Assembly (NCBI RefSeq): GCF_019746015.1
Contig: NZ_JAIESM010000081.1
Span: 1-44,482, forward strand
Length of the DNA: 44,482 nt
Direction of reading: 5' to 3'
From: Sphingomonas sp.
Lineage (GTDB): Bacteria > Pseudomonadota > Alphaproteobacteria > Sphingomonadales > Sphingomonadaceae
Positions 1-8,666 of this stretch are shown here, piece by piece. The position numbers were made by a program, and so were the translations under genes. The first letter of the stretch is position 1. Each line of letters starts with the position of its first letter. Below the pieces are notes generated by a model. That model was not told the origin of the DNA. It made no database searches and saw only the letters and a program-made list of their open reading frames with translations.

Positions 1-23
1 GCGCCGCTGCCTGACACCAATGT

Positions 24-938
24 TCACATTATGTCCGGAAAATCGTTGTTCAGCGTACAAAGCTTGAGGTGACGCCTCTTACGAAACGCAGGGTCATTAG
101 CGCGAACCACTTCATCGTGTCCCAAGCCCTCCAGTATCCACCACTCGCTTCCTGGCGGTGCTGCCCGGTACATGGCTTCAATCTCAGCGGGAGGAGTGTA
201 TGCGTCGAGCTCTCCCCCAACCACCATGACCGGAACGCGAACCTTGTTCATGGCTGCGAGGGGAGACAATTTATCCGGTCCAACTCCATAGCGTGGAATG
301 GACTGATAGCTCAGCATCGGTTCGATTGCCACTGCCGGCAGGGTCCCGACGGCGGCTTCGATGCGATTGAAAATGGCCGTGCGAATGTCAGGGTAGACCG
401 ACATCATCACAAGAGCGTCGACGTCGAGAGGGCCTCTGTCGCCAAGAACGCTGGCCGCACCGCCCAGAGAGAAACCGATTGCCCCCAGCTTGCTCGCGGG
501 GTGCTGCTGCCTGAGCCACGCGAGTGCGGCATGGGCATCACGGGCTTCAAGATAGCCGAAACTTTTGCTTTGTGGACTGGATTGGCCATGTCCGCGCATA
601 TCGATGGACAGCACGGAATAGCCTTCGCCTGCCAACCACGTTGCCATATCGAGCATATCTCGCCGATTGCCGCCGTTGCCGTGCAACAAGAGAATGGCCG
701 GGGCGGTGGAATCGTCAGCCTTCCAGTAACTCGCAGCGATCTCGACCTGATCCGATGTCGTCAACCGGATTTCGGTGGCGGGCGCGGGGGCAGGTTCAAC
801 CGACGCGTTGGTCGCGCCAGTCATTGCCGAACCAACAACCCAGATGCCGGTAAGTCCGGCAATCAAAGCCAGCATCCCCATACAGCCCAATCGTGTTCGC
901 CACGTTAGGAATGATCGCCTTCTTGCCTTTGAGGACAT
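24..938 (-). CDS. alpha/beta hydrolase with N-terminal membrane anchor
   Basis: This is a serine hydrolase of the alpha/beta fold; its substrate cannot be told from the sequence. The oxyanion/HGG-type motif HGNGGN lies near residue 86, the nucleophile elbow GFSLGG has its Ser near 157, the acid is in GGELDAY and the catalytic His is in GLGHDE. One hydrophobic segment at about residues 20-40 suggests a membrane anchor or uncleaved signal, followed by an Ala/Pro-rich linker. I chose the ATG at 938 because GAAGG precedes it; a TTG five codons upstream is the longer alternative. The last dozen residues look unlike the family and are encoded by a 13-bp repeat that recurs beyond the other end of the gene, so the C-terminus may be a recombination scar. 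It lies downstream of hypB after 318 bp and need not belong to the hydrogenase operon. Confidence 0.8.
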   Translation of the reverse strand: MSSKARRRSFLTWRTRLGCMGMLALIAGLTGIWVVGSAMTGATNASVEPAPAPATEIRLTTSDQVEIAASYWKADDSTAPAILLLHGNGGNRRDMLDMATWLAGEGYSVLSIDMRGHGQSSPQSKSFGYLEARDAHAALAWLRQQHPASKLGAIGFSLGGAASVLGDRGPLDVDALVMMSVYPDIRTAIFNRIEAAVGTLPAVAIEPMLSYQSIPRYGVGPDKLSPLAAMNKVRVPVMVVGGELDAYTPPAEIEAMYRAAPPGSEWWILEGLGHDEVVRANDPAFRKRRHLKLCTLNNDFPDIM

Positions 939-953
939 TTCAACCTTCGCCAA

Positions 954-1271
954 GGCTGGAATTTTCGAGGGTCTATCACAATATAATTCAAAGCTATGTT
1001 AATGTGACCGCTTTTGGCTTGTGTCCGGAAAATCCGGTTCCGGGATGCCAATTGCAATAGCTGCGGTTAGGGTTTGGCAGGCTGCTGCCGCCAACAGAGC
1101 CGTCGTTCCCGGTCTCAGAACCAACCGTTGAAACCGGACATAGATTCACGCGGCGGATCATGGGTGAAACAGGGCCGGTTTCGGACCGTCCGGTCTGGGC
1201 TCTAAAACTAAAGAAAGCCGCCATTCCTCGATAGGGCAAGATGACGATCTTAGTCCCGTGGGCAGTCCCGC
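954..1271. other. intergenic gap downstream of hypB
   Basis: This 318-bp stretch separates hypB from the hydrolase gene. I see no convincing reading frame on either strand. It contains the second copy of the repeat TGTCCGGAAAATC (1022-1034) and a related TGTCCGG on the opposite strand near 1135. No clear terminator hairpin with a T-run was found. Confidence 0.5.
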
Positions 1272-2165
1272 CTAAATGAGGCACCCGCCATCCGCGGCTG
1301 CTGACGCCATTGCTCGCAGAAAATCGTACCACGCGTCCATCCCTTCACCGGTGCGGGCGGAAACCAGCAAGACGCGCGCATTGGGGTTTACTGAGGAGAT
1401 GTTTGAGCGGCATGCGGCCTCGTCGAATCCAACATGCGGGGCGAGGTCGATCTTGTTGATCAGCACCACCTCTGCTGCGCGGAACATGTGCGGATATTTG
1501 AGTGGCTTGTCCTCGCCCTCCGGGGTGGAGATAACGGCGACCTTCATCCGCTCACCCAGATCGAACATCGCCGGACAAACAAGATTGCCGACATTCTCGA
1601 TCAGCAGCAACGAGCCGGATTTCGGTGCGAGTTCTTCAACAGCGCGGGCAACCATATCGGCTTCGAGGTGACAGCCGGCCCCTGTGTTGATCTGGATTGC
1701 ACGGGCCCCCGCTTCGCGAATGCGCGTGGCATCATTGGCCGTCTGTTGATCACCTTCGATAACGGCAATCGGCAGACTTCCTTCCAGCGCCCGGATCGTG
1801 GTTTCGAGCAAGGTCGTCTTGCCAGCCCCAGGCGAACTGACGAGATTGAGCGCGACAACACCGCGCCCTTCGAACCAGCCCCGGTTGCGAGCCGCCTGGC
1901 GATCATTCCGGTCAAGCACGGCGGTTTCCAGCGATACACGCGCCGCTTGTTCACCGTGGTGGTGATGGTCATGCCCGTGATCATGATGATGGTGATGATG
2001 GTGCCCGTGTGAATGATCATGATCGTGTGAATGATTGTGATCGTGGGTGTGGTCATGATCGTGGGAATGGTCATCGCCGCCGCGAAGCAGCACTCGCTTT
2101 CCGGTTTCCGGGTCGATCATCGCGATCTCGTTGTCAGGATCGGTGCATCCGCAGGTGCCGCACAT
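1272..2165 (-). CDS. hypB: HypB, hydrogenase nickel-insertion GTPase
   Basis: HypB is the GTP-dependent nickel metallochaperone that acts with HypA to load Ni into the hydrogenase large subunit. The N-terminus carries the Cys motif MCGTCGC, which in HypB proteins forms a high-affinity metal site. Residues about 33-70 form a His-rich tract with roughly two dozen His, suited to Ni storage. The G domain follows: P-loop SSPGAGKTT near residue 112, the metal-site GAGCH segment, ENVGNLVCP and the guanine-specificity NKID. The length of 297 aa is normal for a His-rich HypB. Its start abuts the end of the shortened hypA, so the two are translationally coupled. Because the neighbouring HypA lacks its zinc module, HypB may carry more of the Ni-handling load here (inference). 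Confidence 0.96.
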   Translation of the reverse strand: MCGTCGCTDPDNEIAMIDPETGKRVLLRGGDDHSHDHDHTHDHNHSHDHDHSHGHHHHHHHDHGHDHHHHGEQAARVSLETAVLDRNDRQAARNRGWFEGRGVVALNLVSSPGAGKTTLLETTIRALEGSLPIAVIEGDQQTANDATRIREAGARAIQINTGAGCHLEADMVARAVEELAPKSGSLLLIENVGNLVCPAMFDLGERMKVAVISTPEGEDKPLKYPHMFRAAEVVLINKIDLAPHVGFDEAACRSNISSVNPNARVLLVSARTGEGMDAWYDFLRAMASAAADGGCLI

Positions 2166-2407
2166 CAGGCCATTTCCTCCATATCGAAATCCTTGATGAT
2201 GAACTGGTCGGTCTCGCCTTCCAGAAATTCGAGTGCAGCCTTCTCGAGCAGCGTACCTTCGCTCGCCACCTCGAATGAAAATCGGATCGCCTCGCGCTCT
2301 ACGCAGGCATAGGGGCCGACTGCCAGGCGAACACGCGACACCCGCCGACCCTGCGCGTGATCACCAACAATGGCGACAATATTCCGGGCAAGAGACAGCT
2401 CGTGCAT
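2165..2407 (-). CDS. hypA: HypA, shortened form lacking the zinc-finger loop
   Basis: HypA binds Ni through its N-terminal MHE motif and hands it on with HypB. The N-terminal half is typical: MHELSLARNI, then RVSRVRLAVG and a CVEREAIRFSFEV segment. The protein is only 80 aa, while the family is usually about 110-120 aa. The stretch that normally holds two CxxC pairs binding a structural zinc is missing. The sequence runs from EKAALEF straight to the terminal strand region (GETDQFIIKDFDMEE), which looks like the usual last beta-strand, so the zinc loop appears deleted rather than the gene being cut short. Only one Cys remains. The gene overlaps both the permease stop and the hypB start, so the frame is maintained. 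It may be a zinc-free Ni carrier or impaired; the reading of the frame is certain, the function is not. Confidence 0.85.
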   Translation of the reverse strand: MHELSLARNIVAIVGDHAQGRRVSRVRLAVGPYACVEREAIRFSFEVASEGTLLEKAALEFLEGETDQFIIKDFDMEEMA

Positions 2408-3126
2408 CAGGCCGCCCCCAACACGCCAGGCAGGTTGGCGTAGATCGTGTGCAATCCCAGGCCAAGTGCCAGCACAGCCAACGACAGATTCAGCGCTCGA
2501 TGAAGTCGCAAGGCAACACGCTCTGCATAGCCAAGCGGCCAGGAGGCGACAAAGCTGAGCGCAGCCATTCCTGCAATTGAGCCAACTCCGAACAGCAGGA
2601 CATAGATAACCGCCAGCAGAGGATCACCAACCGAAGCGACTGCCAGGGTAAGCAGGGCAGCCGATCCTGCCGCGCCATGCACCAGCCCGACAGCCAGCGC
2701 TTTCAAGGGAAATTTGTGGGGGTGAGAGTGTTCGTGGCGGCTCGCATCATGGGGCGCCCGTTCGCCAAGATGGCTGTGAGCATGAAAATGACGTTCGCCA
2801 TCGGAATGATCGTGCAGATGGAAATGCACCCGTGCCTTGCGCATCCGCCAAAGTACATCGCCCCCCAGCAGAATCAGCATGAAGCCAACGGCGCTCTCCA
2901 GAAGGGCTGCCGTACGGCCTGTCAATGCCATGCCCAGCAGGATCACTGCAGAACAGATCGCGAGCAGGGTGAGCGTATGCCCTAGCCCCCACGCAGCACC
3001 CCGCAGCACCATCGACCGGCGCGAATTCCGTCCCGTGGCCATGGCACCGACTGCGGCGAGGTGATCGGGTTCGAGCGCATGGCCCATTCCGGCAAGGAAA
3101 CCCAGGGCGATCAACGAGAGTTGCAT
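2407..3126 (-). CDS. His-rich nickel/cobalt permease (HupE/UreH/NiCoT-like)
   Basis: This is a 239-aa polytopic membrane protein, predicted to import Ni2+ for hydrogenase maturation. The first helix contains GMGHALEPDHLAAV, which resembles the Ni-binding HX4DH-type motif of NiCoT and UreH-type transporters. A central cytoplasmic loop at about residues 100-142 is very rich in His (HFHLHDHSDG, HFHAHSHLG, HEHSHPH). Helices flank this loop on both sides, with GLVHGAAGSAAL conserved in the second half. It sits between hypE and hypA and shares the ATGA overlap with hypA. The placement within hyp genes supports nickel as the substrate, although cobalt cannot be excluded from the sequence. The start ATG at 3126 follows an AGGAG-like site after the hypE stop. 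Confidence 0.85.
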   Translation of the reverse strand: MQLSLIALGFLAGMGHALEPDHLAAVGAMATGRNSRRSMVLRGAAWGLGHTLTLLAICSAVILLGMALTGRTAALLESAVGFMLILLGGDVLWRMRKARVHFHLHDHSDGERHFHAHSHLGERAPHDASRHEHSHPHKFPLKALAVGLVHGAAGSAALLTLAVASVGDPLLAVIYVLLFGVGSIAGMAALSFVASWPLGYAERVALRLHRALNLSLAVLALGLGLHTIYANLPGVLGAA

Positions 3127-3141
3127 GGCAGGTCTTCTCCC

Positions 3142-4191
3142 TCAGCAGATACGCGGCAGTTGCTCGCCGACCAGCATGTCGACGATCCGGCTTCCGCCGA
3201 ACAGGCTATGCATGACCACGCGCGGGCTGCGCATCTCTGCCGCGCGCCCGATAATGGCTGCATCGCGCCCTGCCTCGGTTGAGCGCATGGCTGCCAGCGC
3301 AGCTTCCGCCTGCTCCTCTGGAACGAACAGCACCAGCGCCCCTTCATTGGCGAGATAGAGTGGATCAAGCCCGAGCAGTTCGCACACGCCCTTGACCTCG
3401 GCCCTCATTGGCAATCTGGCCTCGTCGATCTCGATCCCGATGGCCGAGGCTTGCGATATTTCGTTGAGTGCGCTGGCCAGGCCTCCTCTGGTGGCATCCC
3501 GCGCACAGCGCACACCCGGTGCGGCTTCGATCACCGCTTCCATCAGGTGATTGAGCGGGCGGCAATCCGAACGAATATCCGCCTCGAAAACCATGTCTCC
3601 GCGCGCGGCCAGAATGGCGGCGCCATGATCACCCAGTACGCCGTTGACCAGCGCGACATCGCCCGCGCGAACTTTCTCCGCGGCAAGTTCGCGTCCCGCA
3701 GGGATGACTCCCACTCCGGAAGTGGTGACGAACAGCGTATCGGCGGCACCGCGCTCAACCACCTTGGTATCGCCGGTCACGATCCGCACACCGGCCTGGT
3801 CGGCCGCCCTACGCATGGCCGCTGCCACGCGGCGTAGCAAGGCGACTTCGGTGCCTTCCTCAATGATAAAGGCCGCCGACAGCCACAGCGGTTGCGCGCC
3901 GCCGACGGTAAGGTCGTTAACTGTGCCGCAAACCGCAATCTTGCCGATATCGCCACCGGGGAACTCGAGCGGCTGCACTACGAAACTGTCCGTGGTGAAG
4001 GCCAGCCGGGCACCCTCCACGGCCAACATTTCGTGGCTCAACCGCGCCTGGTCTTCCAACCCGTCGGGTTCGAAAACCGAGGTAAACACATCCTCGATCA
4101 GATCCCGCATGGCCTTGCCGCCACCGCCATGCGCCAGCGTGACCCGCTCCGCTCGCAGCCGTCCGTTGCCAGTGGGAGTTACAGCGTTCAT
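3142..4191 (-). CDS. hypE: HypE, carbamoyl dehydratase of the [NiFe] cyanide-ligand pathway
   Basis: HypE accepts a carbamoyl group from HypF on its C-terminal Cys and dehydrates it with ATP to a thiocyanate, the source of the CN ligands of the active-site iron. The protein is 349 aa and PurM/AIR-synthase-like. The N-terminal LAHGGGGKAM motif and the ATP-site segments FTTDSFVV and VTGDTKVV are present, and it ends with PRIC, the required terminal Cys. The start is the ATG at 4191, which overlaps the hypD stop by four bases (ATGA). This marks tight coupling of hypD and hypE, whose products work together with HypC in ligand assembly. Confidence 0.96.
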   Translation of the reverse strand: MNAVTPTGNGRLRAERVTLAHGGGGKAMRDLIEDVFTSVFEPDGLEDQARLSHEMLAVEGARLAFTTDSFVVQPLEFPGGDIGKIAVCGTVNDLTVGGAQPLWLSAAFIIEEGTEVALLRRVAAAMRRAADQAGVRIVTGDTKVVERGAADTLFVTTSGVGVIPAGRELAAEKVRAGDVALVNGVLGDHGAAILAARGDMVFEADIRSDCRPLNHLMEAVIEAAPGVRCARDATRGGLASALNEISQASAIGIEIDEARLPMRAEVKGVCELLGLDPLYLANEGALVLFVPEEQAEAALAAMRSTEAGRDAAIIGRAAEMRSPRVVMHSLFGGSRIVDMLVGEQLPRIC

Positions 4192-5321
4192 TGCGCTGGC
4201 TCCGGCACCGCATCGATCCCGCCATACTGATAATAGGCGGCACATGCTCCTTCAGACGAAACCATCAGGGCACCCATCGGTGTTTCCGGTGTGCACGACC
4301 GACCGAACAGCTTGCACTGCCATGGCTTGATCGCGCCTTTCAGCACTTCGCCGCACTGGCAAGCCTTGGGATCCGGAATGCTAGGCGATGCAACGGCAAA
4401 TTTTCGCTCAGCATCCCAGGCCGCATAGGCCTCGCGAATCTGGACGCCAGAATGGTCGATCGAGCCCAGCCCGCGCCATTCGAAGAATTCCCGCAGTTCG
4501 AATACTTCCGTAACCGCAGCCAGCGAAGCTTCATTGCCATAGCGTGGCACAATCCGGGCATACTGGTTTTCGATCTCCGCCCGGCCTTCGGCCATTTGCC
4601 GAAGCACCATCCAAACCGAATGCAATACGTCGAGCGGTTCGAAGCCGGCGACCACCAGCGGACGGTGATAGTCGCGTGCGATGAAGTCATAGGGATCAGT
4701 GCCGATGACCATCGAGACATGGCCCGGCCCGAGAAAGCCATCGATCCCCATATCGGGTGAATCGAGGATCGCCTTGATCGTGGGGATGATGGTGATGTGG
4801 TTGCAGAACAGCGAGAAATTGCCGATCCCTTCTGCCTGGGCCTGCAGGATTGTCAGGGCTGTGGAGGGCATCGTCGTCTCGAAGCCGAGGCCGAAGAAAA
4901 CCACTTCGCGGTCCGGGTTCGCACGGGCCAGCGCGAGGGCATCGAGTGGTGAATAGACCATCCGCACATCGGCCCCTTCGGCCTTTGCGCCTAGCAGGCT
5001 GAGCCGCGATCCCGGCACGCGCATGGCATCGCCAAACGTAGTGAAGATCACCTCCGGCTTCATAGCCAGTTCCACGCAATCATCGACCCGGCCCATCGGC
5101 AACACGCAAACCGGACAGCCCGGCCCATGGGCAAACTCGATTTCCGGCGGAAGCATCTTCTCGATGCCGTATCGGAAGATCGAATGCGTGTGGCCGCCGC
5201 ACACTTCCATGATGACGACTGGGCGATCGCGCCCGGCCATGATCTGTGCAGTCAGGGCCTCGATTTCCTTGAGCAGGACACCGGCGCGAACCGGATCGCG
5301 GAATTCGTCGACATACTTCAT
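4188..5321 (-). CDS. hypD: HypD, Fe-S scaffold for Fe(CN)2CO assembly
   Basis: HypD is the [4Fe-4S] protein that, with HypC, carries the iron while CN and CO ligands are added. The 377-aa protein has the family hallmarks: VCGGHTHSIFRYG near residue 40, GPGCPVC near residue 70, GFETTMPSTA, and the C-terminal cluster-binding region with CQCGEVLKG, WQCKLFG, CTPETP and the final EGACAAYYQY. No key Cys is missing by eye. It starts three bases before the end of the upstream SIS gene and runs into hypE with an ATGA overlap, which puts it mid-operon. Confidence 0.96.
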   Translation of the reverse strand: MKYVDEFRDPVRAGVLLKEIEALTAQIMAGRDRPVVIMEVCGGHTHSIFRYGIEKMLPPEIEFAHGPGCPVCVLPMGRVDDCVELAMKPEVIFTTFGDAMRVPGSRLSLLGAKAEGADVRMVYSPLDALALARANPDREVVFFGLGFETTMPSTALTILQAQAEGIGNFSLFCNHITIIPTIKAILDSPDMGIDGFLGPGHVSMVIGTDPYDFIARDYHRPLVVAGFEPLDVLHSVWMVLRQMAEGRAEIENQYARIVPRYGNEASLAAVTEVFELREFFEWRGLGSIDHSGVQIREAYAAWDAERKFAVASPSIPDPKACQCGEVLKGAIKPWQCKLFGRSCTPETPMGALMVSSEGACAAYYQYGGIDAVPEPAQ

Positions 5322-6004
5322 GCGCCTGCCTCCAGCGGTGCGGCCCGGTCATTGGCTAGCAGCGTGTGGGTCAGGTCCCAGAGGATGTGATAGGCCGCGA
5401 GGTGGCATTCCTGCACCCGGTGGATCGAGCCTGTTGGGACCACCAGCAGATGATCCAGTCCGGCGCGGGCCATCTCGCCCCCGTCACCACCCGCCAGGCC
5501 GATCGTGGCAATGCCCATCTCCCGTGCCTTGGCAAAAGCCCGGATGAGGTTTGCGGAATTGCCGCTGGTCGAAAAGCCGATCAGGCAATCACCGTGCCGC
5601 CCGTGGGCAATCAGCGGACGCACGAACACATGGTCCTGTCCGACATCATTACCGACTGCCGTCAGCATCGCGACATCGGCCGCGAGGTTGATCGCACCCA
5701 GCGCCGGCCTTCCGGCGGTCACTGGATGGAGAAACTCCACCGCGACATGCGCGGCATCACAGCTCGATCCGCCATTGCCCATGGCCAGCAGGCGCCCGCC
5801 CTGGCGATAGCTTGCGGCCAGCGTGGTCGCGGCGGCGACCAGCTCGTCTGCCTGTTCTGCAAAAAACTTGCCGAACACCTCAGTGTGGTCCCGAGCCTTG
5901 CTCTCAACCGAATGGCGCAGGCTTTGCGCCGAGGCACGGAGCTGTTCGCCACGTCTGCGCATATGCGGATAAAGCGCATTCAAGGCAGGGCCAGTGGTCA
6001 CCAC
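5318..6004 (-). CDS. SIS-domain, GmhA-like phosphosugar isomerase within the hyp operon
   Basis: This 228-aa SIS-domain protein resembles sedoheptulose-7-phosphate isomerase (GmhA). The phosphate-binding motifs AMGNGGSSCDAAH (near residue 95) and GFSTSGNSANLI (near residue 142) and the C-terminal VQECHLAAYHILWDL are all GmhA-like. No other heptose-synthesis gene is nearby. The gene overlaps hypC at its start and hypD at its end, so it is embedded in the maturation operon. From memory, a GmhA-like gene between hypC and hypD recurs in hyp clusters of group 2a-type hydrogenases, which suggests a hydrogenase-linked role, but none is established to my knowledge. I leave the symbol empty because a genuine GmhA function is doubtful. 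Confidence 0.85.
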   Translation of the reverse strand: MVTTGPALNALYPHMRRRGEQLRASAQSLRHSVESKARDHTEVFGKFFAEQADELVAAATTLAASYRQGGRLLAMGNGGSSCDAAHVAVEFLHPVTAGRPALGAINLAADVAMLTAVGNDVGQDHVFVRPLIAHGRHGDCLIGFSTSGNSANLIRAFAKAREMGIATIGLAGGDGGEMARAGLDHLLVVPTGSIHRVQECHLAAYHILWDLTHTLLANDRAAPLEAGA

Positions 6005-6294
6005 TGCGCGTCTCCCAACGCGCGATCGCCGTCGCGCATGGCTGCAAGTTCCTGCTGCGCCTCTCCCAGCTCGGTCAGGATGCGCAGTGTTTCGGCCGCC
6101 TGATCCTCGTCAATCTTGCTCATGGCAAATCCGACATGGATCAGCACCCATGTGCCGATCAGGTCTTCGACACTGCCTTCGCCAATAACGCAGGCGAGGT
6201 TGACCGGGCGCCGCACGCCCGAGACATTGGCCACGCCCAGCTTGCGCCCGGCATCGGTGATCTCCACGATCTGTCCCGGAATACCTAAGCACAT
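5998..6294 (-). CDS. hypC: HypC, hydrogenase maturation chaperone
   Basis: HypC is the small chaperone that binds HypD and then the immature large subunit, delivering the Fe(CN)2CO unit. The N-terminus MCLGIPGQIVEI contains the essential Cys2 and the conserved GIPG segment, with GVRRPVNLACV and VGDWVLIHVGFA-like sequence (here GTWVLIHVGFAMSKID) following. The length of 98 aa is slightly longer than usual, owing to a charged C-terminal tail. It overlaps the end of hypF by ten bases and the start of the SIS gene by seven. Confidence 0.95.
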   Translation of the reverse strand: MCLGIPGQIVEITDAGRKLGVANVSGVRRPVNLACVIGEGSVEDLIGTWVLIHVGFAMSKIDEDQAAETLRILTELGEAQQELAAMRDGDRALGDAQW

Positions 6295-8666
6295 ACTTCT
6301 CTCCCATTTTCGGTTTCCGCGGTCGCTTCGTGCAAATGGGCCATGGCCACAGCGGCCTGCCCCAAAGCCAGACCGCCATCATTGGCGGGCACTCTCGAGT
6401 GGCTGAGGACGTTGAGCCCCAGTTGTTCCAATCCTTCATGGACCAGGCGGAACAGCGTGGCGTTCTGGAAACAGCCGCCAGACAGGGCCACAGTATCAGG
6501 GCCATCGTCTGCGGTCAGGCGCTGCGCCATGGCCACAACAGACCGTGCGAGGCCGCGATGGAACCGCGCGGACATCACCCCAACAGGCGTATTCAGCAGC
6601 AGGTCACCCAGCATCGCCCGCCACACGGCGAGCGGTTCAACATAGGGAAGCCCACGCCCGCCCAGCAACGGAATGGAAAAAGGATAGGCCAGATCGTCCG
6701 GCTCATTCAGCGCCGCCGGATCGATTGCTGCTTCCAGCAACATGGCTGCCTGCCCTTCATATTCCTGCCGATCCCAGGCGAGACCGCAGATCGCCGCAGC
6801 GGCATCGAACAACCGCCCGCATGAGGAAGAAAGTGGGCTATTGGTGCCGCTGGCGATCATCGCATCGATCGTGGATCGCGGCATGGCGGAAAGGCGGGCA
6901 AACAATGGCAGGTCAGCGAAATTCATCGCGAATTCGGCCCAGCCCATCTGCGCCATCAAATGGGCATAGGCATTGCGCCAGGGTTCGCGGATCGCCGCAG
7001 TCCCACCCGGTAGTGCGACCGGCTTGAGCATCCCGGCACGACGGTATCCGCGATAATCGCAGATCAGGAACTCACCGCCCCAGATCGTGCCGTCATCACC
7101 CAGACCCAGACCGTCAAGCGCGATTCCCAGTACAGGGGCGGCATCGAGCGAGCGGCCGTTTTCTGCCAGACAGGCGGCGATATGGGCGTGGTGATGCTGT
7201 ACCGCGATCACCGGTCGTCCATCCGCGATTTCGCGCCCATGCTTGGTCGAAAGATATTCAGGATGCGCGTCCACCGCGATTGCCGCTGGCTGATGGTCGT
7301 AGAGCTGGGTATAAAGATCGAGGTTGCGGCGCACATCATCTTCGGTGGCCGCATCTTCCAGATCGCCCATGTGCTGGCTCAGCACAGCTTCGCCATCGCG
7401 CACCAGACAGAAGCTGTTCTTGAGCTCCGCGCCCATGGCCAGTATTGAAATGTCACGCGGAAAGCCGGTGGGCAGGTCGATAGCTCTGGGGGCATAGCCG
7501 CGTGCGCGGCGCAGCAGCCGGACCCGGCCCAGATCGACCCGCGCAACGCTGTCGTCGATCCGGTTGGCAATGTGCCGGTCGTGCATCAGCGCGAATTCGG
7601 CAATGCCTTCCAGTTCGGCGCGGGCCTGCTCGTTAGTCGTGCATTGCGGGCGGCCTGAGAGATTGCCTGAAGTCATCACCACCGGGCGCTTCATCCGCCG
7701 CAACAGCAGGTGATGTAGCGGGGTGTGCGGCAGCATGAAGCCGATACGGTCCAGCCCCGGCGCAACCGCTTCGGGCAGCGGTTCCCCCGATGCGCGCAGC
7801 AACACGATCGGCGCTTCAGGCGATGCCAGCAGTTCGGCTTCCTGTTCCGAGAATTCGGCATAACGGCAGATAACGTCCAGATCGCGCGCCATCAGGGCAA
7901 AGGCCTTGCCCCTGCGCCGTTTGCGCATACGCAGATCGGCCACCACCTCCGCGCGGGTGGCATCACAGGCGAGATGAAAGCCGCCAAGCCCCTTGATGGC
8001 GACGATATGCCCGTTCATCAGCATGCCGCCTGCGGCATCCACGTCGTCCATCATCGAAAAGGCTTCGTGATTAACAGTACCGGGGCCAAGGCGCTCGATC
8101 CATGCGCGTGGTCCGCAAACATGGCACGCGATAGGTTGGGCATGGAAGCGCCGGTCTGTCGGATCGGAATATTGCTCTCCGCATTCCGGGCACATCGCGA
8201 AACCCCTCATGGTCGTGCGGGCACGATCATAGGGGCCGGTCTCGATAATCGAGAAACGCGGCCCGCATTCGGTACAATTGGTAAAGGGGTAGCGATAGCG
8301 ACGCTCGAAAGGGTCGCGCACTTCTTCAAGGCAGGCGGAGCAGATTGCCGCATCGGGCGTTACAGCCCCGCGCATGCCATCACCTTCCGATGCACCGATA
8401 ACGAAGCTCTCGGGCCGCACAGCATCAATTGCCACGCGTTCTATCGCATCAATCCGCGCCAATGCAGGCAGAGCCGCGCGCAGTTCGCTTTCAAAGCGCG
8501 ACACCGCTTCGCCCCAAAGGCGAATTTCAACCCCGCTGCTGGTGTTGCGCACATCACCGGTTAGCTCAAGCTCGCGTGCAACCCGCCATACAGTGGGCCG
8601 GAAGCCTACGCCCTGCACCTGGCCGCGTACCAGAAGGCGTTCGCCGGTCACCGCGCCAGATTCCAC
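6285..8666 (-). CDS. hypF: HypF, carbamoyltransferase for CN-ligand synthesis
   Basis: HypF makes carbamoyl-adenylate from carbamoyl phosphate and transfers the carbamoyl group to the HypE C-terminal Cys. All domains are present in its 793 aa. The acylphosphatase-like domain is at about residues 10-95 (VRGQVQGVGFRP). Paired zinc fingers follow at about 110-185 (CSACLEE, CTECGPR, CPECGEQ, CHVCGPR). The YrdC-like domain spans about 195-380 (GGFHLACDAT, MTSGNLSG) and a Kae1-like C-terminal domain contains QHHHAHIAACLAE and LSGGCFQN. The start is a GTG at 8666 that overlaps the end of the NHL gene by 19 bases; another GTG at 8651 is possible. Confidence 0.95.
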   Translation of the reverse strand: MESGAVTGERLLVRGQVQGVGFRPTVWRVARELELTGDVRNTSSGVEIRLWGEAVSRFESELRAALPALARIDAIERVAIDAVRPESFVIGASEGDGMRGAVTPDAAICSACLEEVRDPFERRYRYPFTNCTECGPRFSIIETGPYDRARTTMRGFAMCPECGEQYSDPTDRRFHAQPIACHVCGPRAWIERLGPGTVNHEAFSMMDDVDAAGGMLMNGHIVAIKGLGGFHLACDATRAEVVADLRMRKRRRGKAFALMARDLDVICRYAEFSEQEAELLASPEAPIVLLRASGEPLPEAVAPGLDRIGFMLPHTPLHHLLLRRMKRPVVMTSGNLSGRPQCTTNEQARAELEGIAEFALMHDRHIANRIDDSVARVDLGRVRLLRRARGYAPRAIDLPTGFPRDISILAMGAELKNSFCLVRDGEAVLSQHMGDLEDAATEDDVRRNLDLYTQLYDHQPAAIAVDAHPEYLSTKHGREIADGRPVIAVQHHHAHIAACLAENGRSLDAAPVLGIALDGLGLGDDGTIWGGEFLICDYRGYRRAGMLKPVALPGGTAAIREPWRNAYAHLMAQMGWAEFAMNFADLPLFARLSAMPRSTIDAMIASGTNSPLSSSCGRLFDAAAAICGLAWDRQEYEGQAAMLLEAAIDPAALNEPDDLAYPFSIPLLGGRGLPYVEPLAVWRAMLGDLLLNTPVGVMSARFHRGLARSVVAMAQRLTADDGPDTVALSGGCFQNATLFRLVHEGLEQLGLNVLSHSRVPANDGGLALGQAAVAMAHLHEATAETENGREVCA

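Noticed and set aside
1980..2070. CRISPR-like or microsatellite array in hypB
   Set aside because: The apparent repeats (GATCATG-type) are codons for the His/Asp-rich tract, of varied length and without spacers.
1601..2074. His-tract frame on the minus strand within hypB
   Set aside because: It is a shifted reading of the His-rich codons of hypB, giving Ile/Thr repeats and no domain.
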